Source of the DNA: Actinomycetota bacterium
GTDB taxonomy: Bacteria > Actinomycetota > Aquicultoria > Aquicultorales > Aquicultoraceae
Length of the DNA stretch: 28,330 nt
Assembly (NCBI GenBank): GCA_030017355.1
Contig: JASEIR010000005.1
Location: 1-28,330, forward strand
Direction of reading: 5' to 3'
Below, piece by piece: positions 21,761 to 28,312 of this stretch (positions are counted from its first letter, which is position 1; each line of letters opens with the position of its first letter). A program made the position numbers and the translations under genes. The notes below the pieces were generated by a model that had not been told where the DNA came from, did not search any database, and was given only the letters and a program-made list of their open reading frames with translations.

Positions 21761-23155
21761 ATGCATGCTAAAGGGATATTTCGACAAATCGATAAAAGAT
21801 ATACCCTTAACTCAGTAACGGTAGTCAAGGGCATAGCGCCCAGCACTAATGCGCAGAGGTCGATTCTTTACATGATAATCATTCTGGCGGTGACTGGCTC
21901 TGCCTTTTTCTCTATTGAAATCGGGCCCTTTGTTCTTTCTCCCTACCGCATCCTTTTATGCCTCCTTTGGTTGTTATTCTTTGCCGATATATTAGCCAGC
22001 CGAGCTTATCCGGATATTTCTCATATCAAAGTTAAGCCCTACATGCAATTTCTAGCGTTTTGGTTTAGTTATGCGGTCGCATCATTTTTATGGGCTGACT
22101 CTAAAATAGGCGCTGTTAAGCATATCATTCTTTTATTTTTAGGTATGTCGATAATCTTTTTTGTGGTCTTTTGTTTCACAAGACTGGCAGATTTTAAGCG
22201 ATTTTATAACTTGTGGTTGATAGCATTGATCATAGCGCTAACTATTGGTTTTTGGAATCAGATTGCAGGGCAGCAACTTTTCAAATACCAAGGTGATTCG
22301 CGACAGATAGAGCAATTTATGCACGTGCCGAGAGCAACCTTTTATAATCAGAACGACTACGCAACATTTCTTGCCTTAAGCATCCCCTTTGTTGTTGCCT
22401 TTATTAGACATAGCACCTTTAAGCATAGGTTATCTTTAGGCATGGGATTGCTTATCCCGGCTTTGCACCAGTTGCTTGCTACTCAATCCAGAGCTAACTA
22501 TATTGCCTTGGCTTTAGGCGGAGTCTTTTGGTTCTCATTTCTGCTTAAAGCAAAAGAGAAGCTCAAGCTACTGGCTGTAAGCGTTGTTGTTATGCTGGCG
22601 ATTGTTATCGCATTTCCAGGGTATGCATACGATAGCTACTTGTGCATGCAAGGGCAAATGGGCAGCTTCTTCAATGGCCAGCCCATTGATGGGTCAACTA
22701 ATTTTCGCATAAATTTGATCAAAAATTCCTTGGTTCTTCTAGGTAAGCATTACGGACTTGGCGTGGGAGCGGGAAACGCCGAGTACCATATAGCAAATTT
22801 CGGGGTTTATGATACTGGCGGGACGATAAATGTCCACAATTGGTGGGTTGAGGTGCTTACAGATTATGGAATTATTGTCTTTATGGGGTATATGATATTC
22901 TACTTAAACTTGCTAGTAAGCTTATATAGGACATATAATAGGCTCGAGAATTCGGAAAAGATGATCTGTGAGGCGCTTCTTATGGGACTGATAGCCTTTT
23001 TATTTGCAAGCATGAGCCCAAGCTCTATTATGGGCTTTGGGCCCCAGTGGCTCTTCTTTGCTTTTGCCCTAGGATTCTTGAATTATTACAAAAACTCAAC
23101 GAATTCTTCTCCGTTACAGTTCTGCGTTGTTAAAAAGTCAAATAAAGCAGCTTAA
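21761..23155 (+). CDS. O-antigen ligase/polymerase-like membrane protein (Wzy/WaaL family)
   Basis: 464 aa from the ATG at 21761; the frame is open back to a GTG at 21713 (480 aa), but that start lies in the palindromic repeat and neither has a good SD. About 12 membrane helices are predicted. The family signature is in the second half: LATQSRANYIALALGG, GVGAGNAEYHI and HNWWVEVLTDYGIIVF, with the large outer loop between helices expected for PF04932 proteins. Such proteins polymerise or transfer lipid-linked oligosaccharides outside the membrane. With Wzz/BY-kinase, LCP and phosphatase it completes much of a Wzy-type capsule or exopolysaccharide system, but it is on the opposite strand and apart from them. 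Confidence 0.88.
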   Translation: MHAKGIFRQIDKRYTLNSVTVVKGIAPSTNAQRSILYMIIILAVTGSAFFSIEIGPFVLSPYRILLCLLWLLFFADILASRAYPDISHIKVKPYMQFLAFWFSYAVASFLWADSKIGAVKHIILLFLGMSIIFFVVFCFTRLADFKRFYNLWLIALIIALTIGFWNQIAGQQLFKYQGDSRQIEQFMHVPRATFYNQNDYATFLALSIPFVVAFIRHSTFKHRLSLGMGLLIPALHQLLATQSRANYIALALGGVFWFSFLLKAKEKLKLLAVSVVVMLAIVIAFPGYAYDSYLCMQGQMGSFFNGQPIDGSTNFRINLIKNSLVLLGKHYGLGVGAGNAEYHIANFGVYDTGGTINVHNWWVEVLTDYGIIVFMGYMIFYLNLLVSLYRTYNRLENSEKMICEALLMGLIAFLFASMSPSSIMGFGPQWLFFAFALGFLNYYKNSTNSSPLQFCVVKKSNKAA

Positions 23156-23223
23156 AAGGAATACTTCCAGAAGATTAGTGGTGAGCCAAGTTTCTGCAAA
23201 GGAAACACTTTGCCTTAAGGACT

Positions 23224-23252
23224 TTGGAACAGGTATCTTCCTTTGCTAAAAT
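23224..23252 (+). promoter_or_regulatory. Sigma-70 promoter of the DUF5674 operon
   Basis: TTGGAA - N17 - TAAAAT, about 50 bp before the TTG start at 23301. Confidence 0.55.
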
Positions 23253-23300
23253 TAAAATAGTGGTTAAAACCAAGCAAATCTTTATTCTTTGAGGTGTTGG

Positions 23301-23651
23301 TTGGATATAAGAATAATAAAAGAGCCTATATCTCTAAAGGAACTAGCAGAGATTGCTAGGGGCCAGTTTGGTGACCTAGTAAAAGCAGTTGTTGATATAG
23401 AAAAGGAAATTATGGCTATTGGCGGCGAGCTTCATGCAGATGAAGAAGCAGTTCTTTTGCAACAAGCTTCTAAGCAAGACAATTTGTGGGGTATTAACTT
23501 ATACCCAGAGTTGGGCCAAGAAGAATTAATTGAGTTTGATTCCTTTATTAATATAAGGCCGTCGCAAAACAATCGCTCAAGAAGTGTTGAAAACCCCGAA
23601 ATAAGAGAAAGAATTATTGATATAGTAAATAAACTGGTCATATATGAGTAA
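23301..23651 (+). CDS. DUF5674 family protein, first gene of a two-gene cassette
   Basis: 116 aa from the TTG at 23301, which has GAGGTG four bases upstream; the frame opens at a TTG 12 bp earlier. Strong DUF5674 pattern: IKEPISLKELAEIA, FGDLVKAVVDIEKEIMAIGGELHADEE, then LWGINLYP and FINIRPSQNNRSRSVE. The function is unknown. The invariant E-L-H-A-D-E and N-R-S-R motifs suggest a conserved binding or catalytic site, but that is inference. It overlaps its partner gene by eight bases, so translation is coupled. A terminator follows the pair. Confidence 0.85.
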   Translation: MDIRIIKEPISLKELAEIARGQFGDLVKAVVDIEKEIMAIGGELHADEEAVLLQQASKQDNLWGINLYPELGQEELIEFDSFINIRPSQNNRSRSVENPEIRERIIDIVNKLVIYE

Positions 23652-23976
23652 TCTTATTCATGTTGAATCAGCAAAGGGAAGATGGCAAGCTCTTTCGCTG
23701 GCTGAGCAGATGGGCAATATTGGCAGCGAAATAAACCGCGCTCTTAAATTTCAAGACGAAGACAAACAGCGTTTTGAAAACGCAATTAACAGAGCATTAG
23801 ATCTTTTTGATTTAACAATAAAAGATCCGCGCTGGAGGAATCGTTTAAAAGAAATAACGAGAGTAAAAGAGGTGTTTTGTAATACTGTATTTGGCGATAA
23901 CGAATATAACACGTCGCTTGATGATTTAAATCAATATTTTTATTCTTTTGCCTTAGCTGCTCGAAAACATATGTAG
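23644..23976 (+). CDS. Small helical protein, partner of DUF5674
   Basis: 110 aa, apparently all helical, with no membrane segment. Recognisable pattern: WQALSLAEQMGNIGSEINRAL, then FENAINRALDLFDLTIKDPRWRNRLKEITRVKEVFC and a terminal LDDLNQYFYSFALAARKH. Similar small proteins occur next to DUF5674 or similar genes in diverse, mostly uncultured bacteria (from memory); no function is established. The ATG lies inside the end of the DUF5674 gene. The compact operon with overlap, one promoter and one terminator resembles a toxin-antitoxin cassette, but no known toxin motif (HEPN R-x4-6-H, PIN, RelE) is visible. Confidence 0.8.
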   Translation: MSNLIHVESAKGRWQALSLAEQMGNIGSEINRALKFQDEDKQRFENAINRALDLFDLTIKDPRWRNRLKEITRVKEVFCNTVFGDNEYNTSLDDLNQYFYSFALAARKHM

Positions 23977-24027
23977 GGATAGGCTAAGTTTTGCCGCCTG
24001 AGAAAGACACGCAAAAACGGCACAGGG

Positions 24028-24066
24028 AAAATGGCTCGTGAAAAAATCCTTCACGAGCCATTTTTT
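24028..24066. terminator. Bidirectional rho-independent terminator
   Basis: Perfect 15-bp stem AAAATGGCTCGTGAA / TTCACGAGCCATTTT with a 7-base loop and TTTTTT on the plus strand. The minus-strand copy also ends in a T-run, so it can serve both the DUF5674 operon and the convergent LPxTG gene. Confidence 0.9.
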
Positions 24067-24103
24067 GGCTGGTTAGCAGGATCGCCACTTTCAAGAGCAA
24101 AAA

Positions 24104-24595
24104 TTAGTCGTGCCTCTTTGGTCTTCTTATGAAAGAGAGACCAAGAGCTGATGTACCAGCTCCAAGCGCTACTAGTGGGTCAATCGGTAAACCACCAGTA
24201 ACCGGAAGCCCCTGTGCACGTCGTACTTTCTGTACAACCTTCTTTACGACAACCTTCTTGATGACAACAACCTTCTTTTTGTGCTTCTTTTCTTTTCCAA
24301 AACACTCATCACAGGGCTCGCAACCACCCTCATTGTTTTCATCACCCTCATTGTTCCAGTTCTGCCCAGAATCTTGCCCGTTCTGGCCCTGGTCATAATC
24401 CTGCCAATTCTGGTCTTGGTCATAATCCTGCCAATTTTGATCCTGGTCCTGAGCGCCATTGCCATCAGTGTTAAGGTTATCTGTTGAGCTTTGGACCTGC
24501 TGGTCAGCTGTAGCTGCGTCATCCGCCCATGCTATCGCAGAGGCTCCCACAAGCAAGGTTAAGGCAATGAGTATAGCGAATAGTTTTTTAATCAC
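24104..24595 (-). CDS. Small LPxTG surface protein with Asp/Gln repeats and CxxCxxC motif (paralogue 1)
   Basis: 163 aa, starting at GTG with a perfect AGGAGGTGA SD seven bases upstream. A signal peptide covers residues 1-24 (cleavage after AWA). The mature part begins with an acidic Gln/Asn-rich stretch containing two copies of DQNWQDYDQ, then a CEPCDEC motif (Cys92, 95, 98), then a Lys/Val-rich stretch at 101-127. The sorting signal is LPVTG at 130-134, a hydrophobic segment, and the RRPKRHD tail. The protein should be anchored to peptidoglycan by a sortase, probably the one encoded at 25676-26344. The Cys cluster could bind metal or form disulfides. The gene is a paralogue of the next LPxTG gene. 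Confidence 0.85.
   Translation of the reverse strand: MIKKLFAILIALTLLVGASAIAWADDAATADQQVQSSTDNLNTDGNGAQDQDQNWQDYDQDQNWQDYDQGQNGQDSGQNWNNEGDENNEGGCEPCDECFGKEKKHKKKVVVIKKVVVKKVVQKVRRAQGLPVTGGLPIDPLVALGAGTSALGLSFIRRPKRHD
24391..24436 (-). repeat. 27-bp tandem repeat inside LPxTG gene 1
   Basis: The 19-bp sequence at 24391-24409 recurs exactly at 24418-24436, a period of 27 bp (nine codons) encoding DQNWQDYDQ. Near-identity at DNA level indicates recent or continuing copy-number change. Confidence 0.8.
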
Positions 24596-24736
24596 AAGCT
24601 CACCTCCTATTCAATGGGATATCGTATATGTACAAGCTTTTATTGCCAAAAAACCCGTAATCAACCGCGCTTACCATGCCACTTCGCAATGTGCTCTAGC
24701 GTGAAAGACTATAAGTTGTCGAGAAAACCAAGGAGG

Positions 24737-24906
24737 AATTTACCTAAGAGTTATTTGTTTAAACGTATGGAAATTGGCGACTTCTTAAGTCAAGAGGATG
24801 GAGTTTTACTATCACGTGGGCCAACCAGCTATTTTTGTTGATGAGAGGTAGAGCATCCCCACGGAAATATTTTTTGCAAAAATATTGAATCTTTAGCGCA
24901 AGATTT
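24737..24906 (-). repeat. Duplicated control block upstream of LPxTG gene 1
   Basis: Shares four conserved segments, in the same order and at nearly the same offsets, with 25502-25667: the promoter segment (about 34 bp), CAGCT(A/G)TTTTT, GAAATATTTTT and AGCGCAAGATTT. Offsets from the TTACCT start are 0/86/124/155 here and 0/85/122/151 in the other copy. This shows that promoter and upstream DNA were duplicated with the gene. Confidence 0.7.
24740..24764 (-). promoter_or_regulatory. Sigma-B/sigma-F-like promoter of LPxTG gene 1
   Basis: Minus strand GTTTAA - N13 - AGGTAA; the same hexamers and spacing occur upstream of LPxTG gene 2. The surrounding bases (TCCATACGTTTAAAC ... TTAGGTAAAT) are conserved between the two copies, while most of the spacer is not. 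Confidence 0.6.
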
Positions 24907-24994
24907 TTCATCGAAAATATGATAGAAATCTAAAAAACCATCTGTATGTTCATTAAAACCACCGCAGGGAGTAGAGACGTTATTTAGCCATGGA

Positions 24995-25047
24995 GCGCAC
25001 CCGTCCCCTCTCCTTGAGGAGGGCTGGAGCAGGGATGGGCTCTGCGC
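24995..25047. repeat. REP-like GC-rich cruciform
   Basis: Nested inverted repeats: CCCGTCCC (25000-25007) pairs with GGGATGGG (25032-25039), and CTCC-TTGA-GGAG (25010-25021) forms an inner hairpin; GCGC flanks both sides. The GC-rich block stands out from its AT-rich surroundings and resembles dispersed CCCCTCTCCTTGAGG-type palindromes found in many environmental genomes. No transposase is nearby. Confidence 0.5.
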
Positions 25048-25078
25048 ACTTCTTAAGTGAAAAGAAAAATGTTGGAAG

Positions 25079-25116
25079 AGGCGCAAACGATAACTAAAAT
25101 GCAAACGTTTGCGCCT
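25079..25116 (-). terminator. Hairpin downstream of LPxTG gene 2
   Basis: Perfect 11-bp stem AGGCGCAAACG / CGTTTGCGCCT with a 16-base loop, 10 bp after the stop codon. No T-run follows on the minus strand, so termination may be inefficient or factor-dependent. Confidence 0.5.
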
Positions 25117-25125
25117 TACCAAGGA

Positions 25126-25452
25126 TTATTTGCCGCTTTTTGATCTGCGAATGAAAGATAGGCTGAGCGCTGTTGCGCCAGCACCAAGAAACATTACTGG
25201 ATCAAATGGCAGACCACCAGTGCGAGGAAGCTTGCGTTTGTGGCGAATTTTCTTCTTTACAACCTTTTTTACTTCTTTTTCCTGGTCGCACTGCTGTTTA
25301 TCTAGGTTGTTTAGTTCGCTTTGAATTTCGTCGAGCCCACTTTGGATCTCCTCGCCAAGTTCTCCTAGATCTCCGGTTGATGCCCAAACAATCGAGGGGG
25401 CACCCAGGATTAGGGTTGAGGCAATGAGTATGGCAGCCAATCTTCTGATCAC
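25126..25452 (-). CDS. Small LPxTG surface protein (paralogue 2)
   Basis: 108 aa. The GTG start follows the same AGGAGGTGA SD as paralogue 1, and the 20 bases before it are nearly identical. A signal peptide covers about residues 1-24 (IVWA then STGD). A short acidic, probably coiled stretch (LGELGEEIQSGLDEIQSELNNL) with a single Cys55 is followed by a Lys/Val-rich stretch (EVKKVVKKKIRHKRK). The sorting signal is LPRTGGLPFDP at 75-85, with a hydrophobic segment and a RRSKSGK tail. Signal peptide, Lys-rich neck and sorting signal match paralogue 1; the variable Asp/Gln/Cys module is replaced. At about 50 mature residues before the anchor it would barely project from the wall. Confidence 0.85.
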   Translation of the reverse strand: MIRRLAAILIASTLILGAPSIVWASTGDLGELGEEIQSGLDEIQSELNNLDKQQCDQEKEVKKVVKKKIRHKRKLPRTGGLPFDPVMFLGAGATALSLSFIRRSKSGK

Positions 25453-25501
25453 GAAATCACCTCCTATTCAACGGGATGTATTGTTAAGAGAGCTAAGGAA
25501 A

Positions 25502-25667
25502 GATTTACCTAAGAATTGGTCGTTTAAACGTATGGAGACAGAAAACTCTCAAAAGTAAGGGAAAGAAGTTTTTATATCGTATGAACTAGCAGCTGTTTTT
25601 AACAATAGCAATTGGGATTTGGCCAAGAAATATTTTTAGGAAGCAACGGCCTTCAAGCGCAAGATTT
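25502..25667 (-). repeat. Duplicated control block upstream of LPxTG gene 2
   Basis: Second copy of the block described at 24737-24906; it runs up to the end of the sortase gene. Here the promoter lies only about 45 bp before the start codon, against about 140 bp in copy 1, so copy 1 carries roughly 95 extra leader bases. Confidence 0.7.
25505..25529 (-). promoter_or_regulatory. Sigma-B/sigma-F-like promoter of LPxTG gene 2
   Basis: Minus strand GTTTAA - N13 - AGGTAA, predicted start about 45 bp before the GTG. Confidence 0.6.
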
Positions 25668-25675
25668 ATGTCATG

Positions 25676-26344
25676 CTAAGGGGTTATTTTGTCTTTACAT
25701 TTAGCAATAACTATTAGCCTTGTAGCAGCACTATAGCGGGGGTTACAGGTGGTTAGAGTCAGCGTTCTATCTTTGGTTGCCTGTATTACGCTCACATCAT
25801 TTGGGGAAACAACCTTTTGTTCCGTTACATAATATGTAAACTTTTGCCATTTTGCATAAAGGTAAATAACGTCTCCCTTTTGCAGTTCGTTTAGGTAATA
25901 AAACGGGTGGCTGTAAGTTACGCGGTGGCCTGAGATAACCACATTTCCAATCTCGCCGGGCTCTTCCGTGTCCTCCATATGCCCTGGGCCAAGCGCTAGT
26001 ATATCTTCGTCTGTGCCCTGTAGAACTAGCACATCGAGTTTGATTTTAGGGATTACTAGTCTGGCAAAAGGTTTTCCTTTTGGGATTGGCTCGTCCTGAA
26101 GCTGCACTGTGTCGGTTGTGTCAGTCGAGTCTTTGCTAATATTGGCCTTATGTGCTGCGGCTATTTCTTTAGCCTGCTTCTTATTGCCTTGCCTCAGCCC
26201 CCTCTCCCATTCATTGCGCAGCTGCCTTTGTTTTGCACTTGTATATAAATCGGTGTAAGCGCTTCGAGCGTATATAGAGATTGATGCTAGTATCAGAAGT
26301 ATCCCAATTGCTCTTAGCACTAGGCGAGCTTTAGGAATTTTCAT
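25676..26344 (-). CDS. Sortase, class E-like
   Basis: 222 aa. One N-terminal membrane segment (about 10-26), a charged linker to about 88, then the sortase beta-barrel. The catalytic triad is visible: His140 (ISGHRVTYSHPFYYLNELQKGD), Cys200 (TLTTCNPR) and Arg209 (SAATRLIVIA). The GHR-x-TY-x-x-PF and TTCNPRYSAATR patterns are typical of actinobacterial class E (and some class D) enzymes. It would cleave LPxTG motifs and join the Thr to cell-wall peptide; the two LPxTG proteins beside it are the obvious substrates. Upstream are a TATAAT with weak -35 (26457-26462) and a weak sigma-B-like site (26425-26451). ATG 26344 has an SD rather far upstream. Confidence 0.93.
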   Translation of the reverse strand: MKIPKARLVLRAIGILLILASISIYARSAYTDLYTSAKQRQLRNEWERGLRQGNKKQAKEIAAAHKANISKDSTDTTDTVQLQDEPIPKGKPFARLVIPKIKLDVLVLQGTDEDILALGPGHMEDTEEPGEIGNVVISGHRVTYSHPFYYLNELQKGDVIYLYAKWQKFTYYVTEQKVVSPNDVSVIQATKDRTLTLTTCNPRYSAATRLIVIAKCKDKITP

Positions 26345-26424
26345 ATTGATGGATCATCCTTCCGCGTTCTACAGAGCTTTTAAGTGGTATCGATAAACGT
26401 AAAGCAATGCCGCCGCCTATTCTT

Positions 26425-26451
26425 TTTCCCGGTAATGCGATTAGAATAAAC
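26425..26451 (-). promoter_or_regulatory. Weak sigma-B/sigma-F-like site upstream of sortase
   Basis: Minus strand GTTTAT - N15 - GGGAAA. The spacing is longer and the -10 weaker than at the other sites. A sigma-70-type TATAAT at 26457-26462 competes as the explanation. Confidence 0.3.
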
Positions 26452-26490
26452 TTCATATTATAAATCGCTGGAAGTTGGCCTTAAGAAAAA

Positions 26491-26530
26491 CAAAGAAAAA
26501 GCCCGCTTAGTGGTCATCTAAGCGGGCTTT
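26491..26530 (-). terminator. Rho-independent terminator of the haem-motif propeller gene
   Basis: Perfect 13-bp stem AAAGCCCGCTTAG / CTAAGCGGGCTTT with a 7-base loop; on the minus strand the stem is followed by a T-rich run. It lies about 85 bp after the stop. Confidence 0.9.
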
Positions 26531-26615
26531 CTCAAACATGCGTTCTTTTAAGTTTTGTGTTTCATAAATTTCTGGTCATTAAATAGGTTAGATGCTCGGG
26601 TTTGTGCTACGGCAG

Positions 26616-27941
26616 TTAGTTGCCCCAGACTGCGTCCATTCCGCAAAGAACGCTGTTCTTGTCAAGTCCCATTTCCCTATGGCAGGCTGCACATACCGAG
26701 GTGCCCCAACCAAGTATCTTGCCAGTCTCTATATTGTAGAGCTGGATGACGCCGTCTAAGGATGTTGCCTTGCCACCCTCGACTTTTGCCGGGTATCTTA
26801 GCGCAAGTAGTGCATGTTTACCATCATCCGTAGGTATAATGTCGTGGCACTCAACTACAACACCTTTTGCTGTCGGGATCATGGTCTCTTTAAGCACCTG
26901 AAGTGTTGATGCATCAAGCACAAAAACCCTATCCCTTGCGGAGACAAGGATCTTCTTCCCGTCAAGTGTATAGCTTGGCCTAAATGCGACCGATCCTGAA
27001 CCAGCTGGGATGTTTGCCTTCCTCTTTACCGTTACTTTGCCTTGCTCAAGGTCGGCCATATCAAGGACATAACCTACGAGGTCTGTAGCGCCTCTTGCTA
27101 TACCAGTGCCGGCTTTCCCAGGAGCCGCAGCTGATACGATGACAAAGAACTCCTTCATGTCTGGCGAATTTATACCGTGTGCCCACGTGTAGTCTTTTGA
27201 AAACTCCGGATTATCAAAGTGGACCATTGCCTTCTGCTCTAATGTGTTCTTGTCAATAAGCGAGATGTATCCCTCATAGCCCATAAAGACCGGCATGAAA
27301 TATTTCGCTGACTGGCCTGAGCCGCAGAATATTGGGCCGGCTGTCATCCTATTGCTTATGGGGACTACGCTTCTCTTTATGACCTCATTGGTTTTCATGT
27401 CTACTGCGGCCATATGCGCTTTACCATCTGTATCCTTAACATATGGTGATGAATAGAGGATGCCCGTCTTATGATCGATGCGAGCATCGTGGGTGGCGTT
27501 TGTTGACGGTGGACCAATGACCGTCCTATCAAGCTCTAATACCTGAATTGGATTGTCGGGATCTGCGGAGTTTATTTTTACTTTGACTTTTGCAAGGTGG
27601 CCTCCCATCCCAGCTACATAAACTGTACCTGTTCCTTTTGCGGACGGCTTTGGAGCCGGTGCTGGAGCAGTCCCTGCAAATTGCTTCGGATATAGCTTCT
27701 TTGCAAGGGCTGCTGCATCAGGATAGGTGAGCGCTTCACCCCGTGCTTCTTTCTCCTTTACAGCCGCTATGTAGCCCTCCAAACCACCAAAATATTCTAT
27801 GCTTGCCGTTAGTCTTTGATATGTTATCGATGGGCTTGTTGCGCTTACAGTATGGGCGGTTACAAACAGCGCAATCATCAAGCCAAAGCAAATTAGTAAT
27901 ATGCCTAGCCTGCCCCTCTTTAGGCCTTTAAGTTTTGACAT
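26616..27941 (-). CDS. Secreted beta-propeller protein with a C-terminal CXXCH haem-binding motif
   Basis: 441 aa, ATG with AAGGTGA six bases upstream. A signal peptide or anchor lies at about 12-34 (ends VSA-TS). A Pro/Ala/Lys linker at about 90-103 is followed by repeated strands of a YVTN/cytochrome-d1-like propeller: GTVYVAGMGGHLAKV, NATHDARIDHKTGILY, AAVDMKTNEVI, DGKKILVSARDRVFVLDASTLQV and DGVIQLYNIETGKILGWG. The C-terminus has CAACH (Cys417, Cys420, His421), a c-type haem site, plus Cys433 and Met435, the latter a possible distal ligand. It is probably an extracytoplasmic electron-transfer or ligand-sensing protein; the substrate is unknown. No cytochrome maturation genes are in the window. 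Monocistronic. Confidence 0.82.
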   Translation of the reverse strand: MSKLKGLKRGRLGILLICFGLMIALFVTAHTVSATSPSITYQRLTASIEYFGGLEGYIAAVKEKEARGEALTYPDAAALAKKLYPKQFAGTAPAPAPKPSAKGTGTVYVAGMGGHLAKVKVKINSADPDNPIQVLELDRTVIGPPSTNATHDARIDHKTGILYSSPYVKDTDGKAHMAAVDMKTNEVIKRSVVPISNRMTAGPIFCGSGQSAKYFMPVFMGYEGYISLIDKNTLEQKAMVHFDNPEFSKDYTWAHGINSPDMKEFFVIVSAAAPGKAGTGIARGATDLVGYVLDMADLEQGKVTVKRKANIPAGSGSVAFRPSYTLDGKKILVSARDRVFVLDASTLQVLKETMIPTAKGVVVECHDIIPTDDGKHALLALRYPAKVEGGKATSLDGVIQLYNIETGKILGWGTSVCAACHREMGLDKNSVLCGMDAVWGN

Positions 27942-28201
27942 ATGCTGTCACCTTCTTTCCCAAAAAATCTAAAAGTTTACGTTTTGTTCACCGCGGTTTT
28001 TATCGTTATCCACCCCATGATTGTTGTTCGCCAACTTTCTATGCGCAAACCTCCTTCCTCGACGTAAAAGCTTGATTGATTCTCGCCTTAAAATTATTTG
28101 ATGTGTGACTCTAGTAGGACTTGGTTTTATTAAAGAGTTTCTAGATCAAACGCGCTAGTGGCTATTTTTCCTATAGAACATATAGGTTTACTTGAATCAT
28201 A

Positions 28202-28230
28202 ATTCTATCAATCGCTTATTCAGCTGTCAA
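28202..28230 (-). promoter_or_regulatory. Strong sigma-70 promoter of the propeller gene
   Basis: Minus strand TTGACA - N17 - TAGAAT, same hexamers as the promoter at 12630. Predicted start near 28195, about 255 nt before the ATG. Confidence 0.8.
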
Positions 28231-28265
28231 GGAAAAATCGCTTGCTAAGGAGAATCTCTCGATAA

Positions 28266-28312
28266 TCGAAAACGGCTCAATCTTTTGGTGTTACCTGAAG
28301 AATTGAGCCGTT
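28266..28312 (-). terminator. Terminator-like hairpin of a gene beyond the window
   Basis: Perfect 11-bp stem AACGGCTCAAT / ATTGAGCCGTT with a 20-base loop that can pair further. A TTTT run follows on the minus strand, so it probably ends a minus-strand gene beyond 28330. Confidence 0.6.

Larger units (their letters stand above)
24596..25125. other. Intergenic region between the two LPxTG genes
   Basis: No gene is supported in these 530 bp. From the minus-strand side it holds the downstream hairpin of LPxTG gene 2 (25079-25116), a REP-like cruciform (24995-25047), a conserved upstream block shared with LPxTG gene 2 (24737-24906), the sigma-B-like promoter (24740-24764) and a leader of about 140 nt for LPxTG gene 1. 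A 9-bp inverted repeat at 24866-24886 (AATATTTTT/AAAAATATT) lies in the block. Confidence 0.65.

Noticed and set aside
24244..24522. Alternative-frame Arg/Thr-rich open frame within LPxTG gene 1
   Set aside because: An artefact of the repeated Asp/Gln codons on the same strand; no SD, and the LPxTG frame has a signal peptide and sorting signal.
24866..24886. AATATTTTT/AAAAATATT palindrome as a terminator
   Set aside because: Weak A-T-only stem with a 3-base loop inside the conserved upstream block and missing from the second copy; no gene ends there.
28006..28014. TTATCCACC, one mismatch from a DnaA box, far from the origin
   Set aside because: Single isolated near-match in AT-rich DNA; expected by chance over 28 kb.
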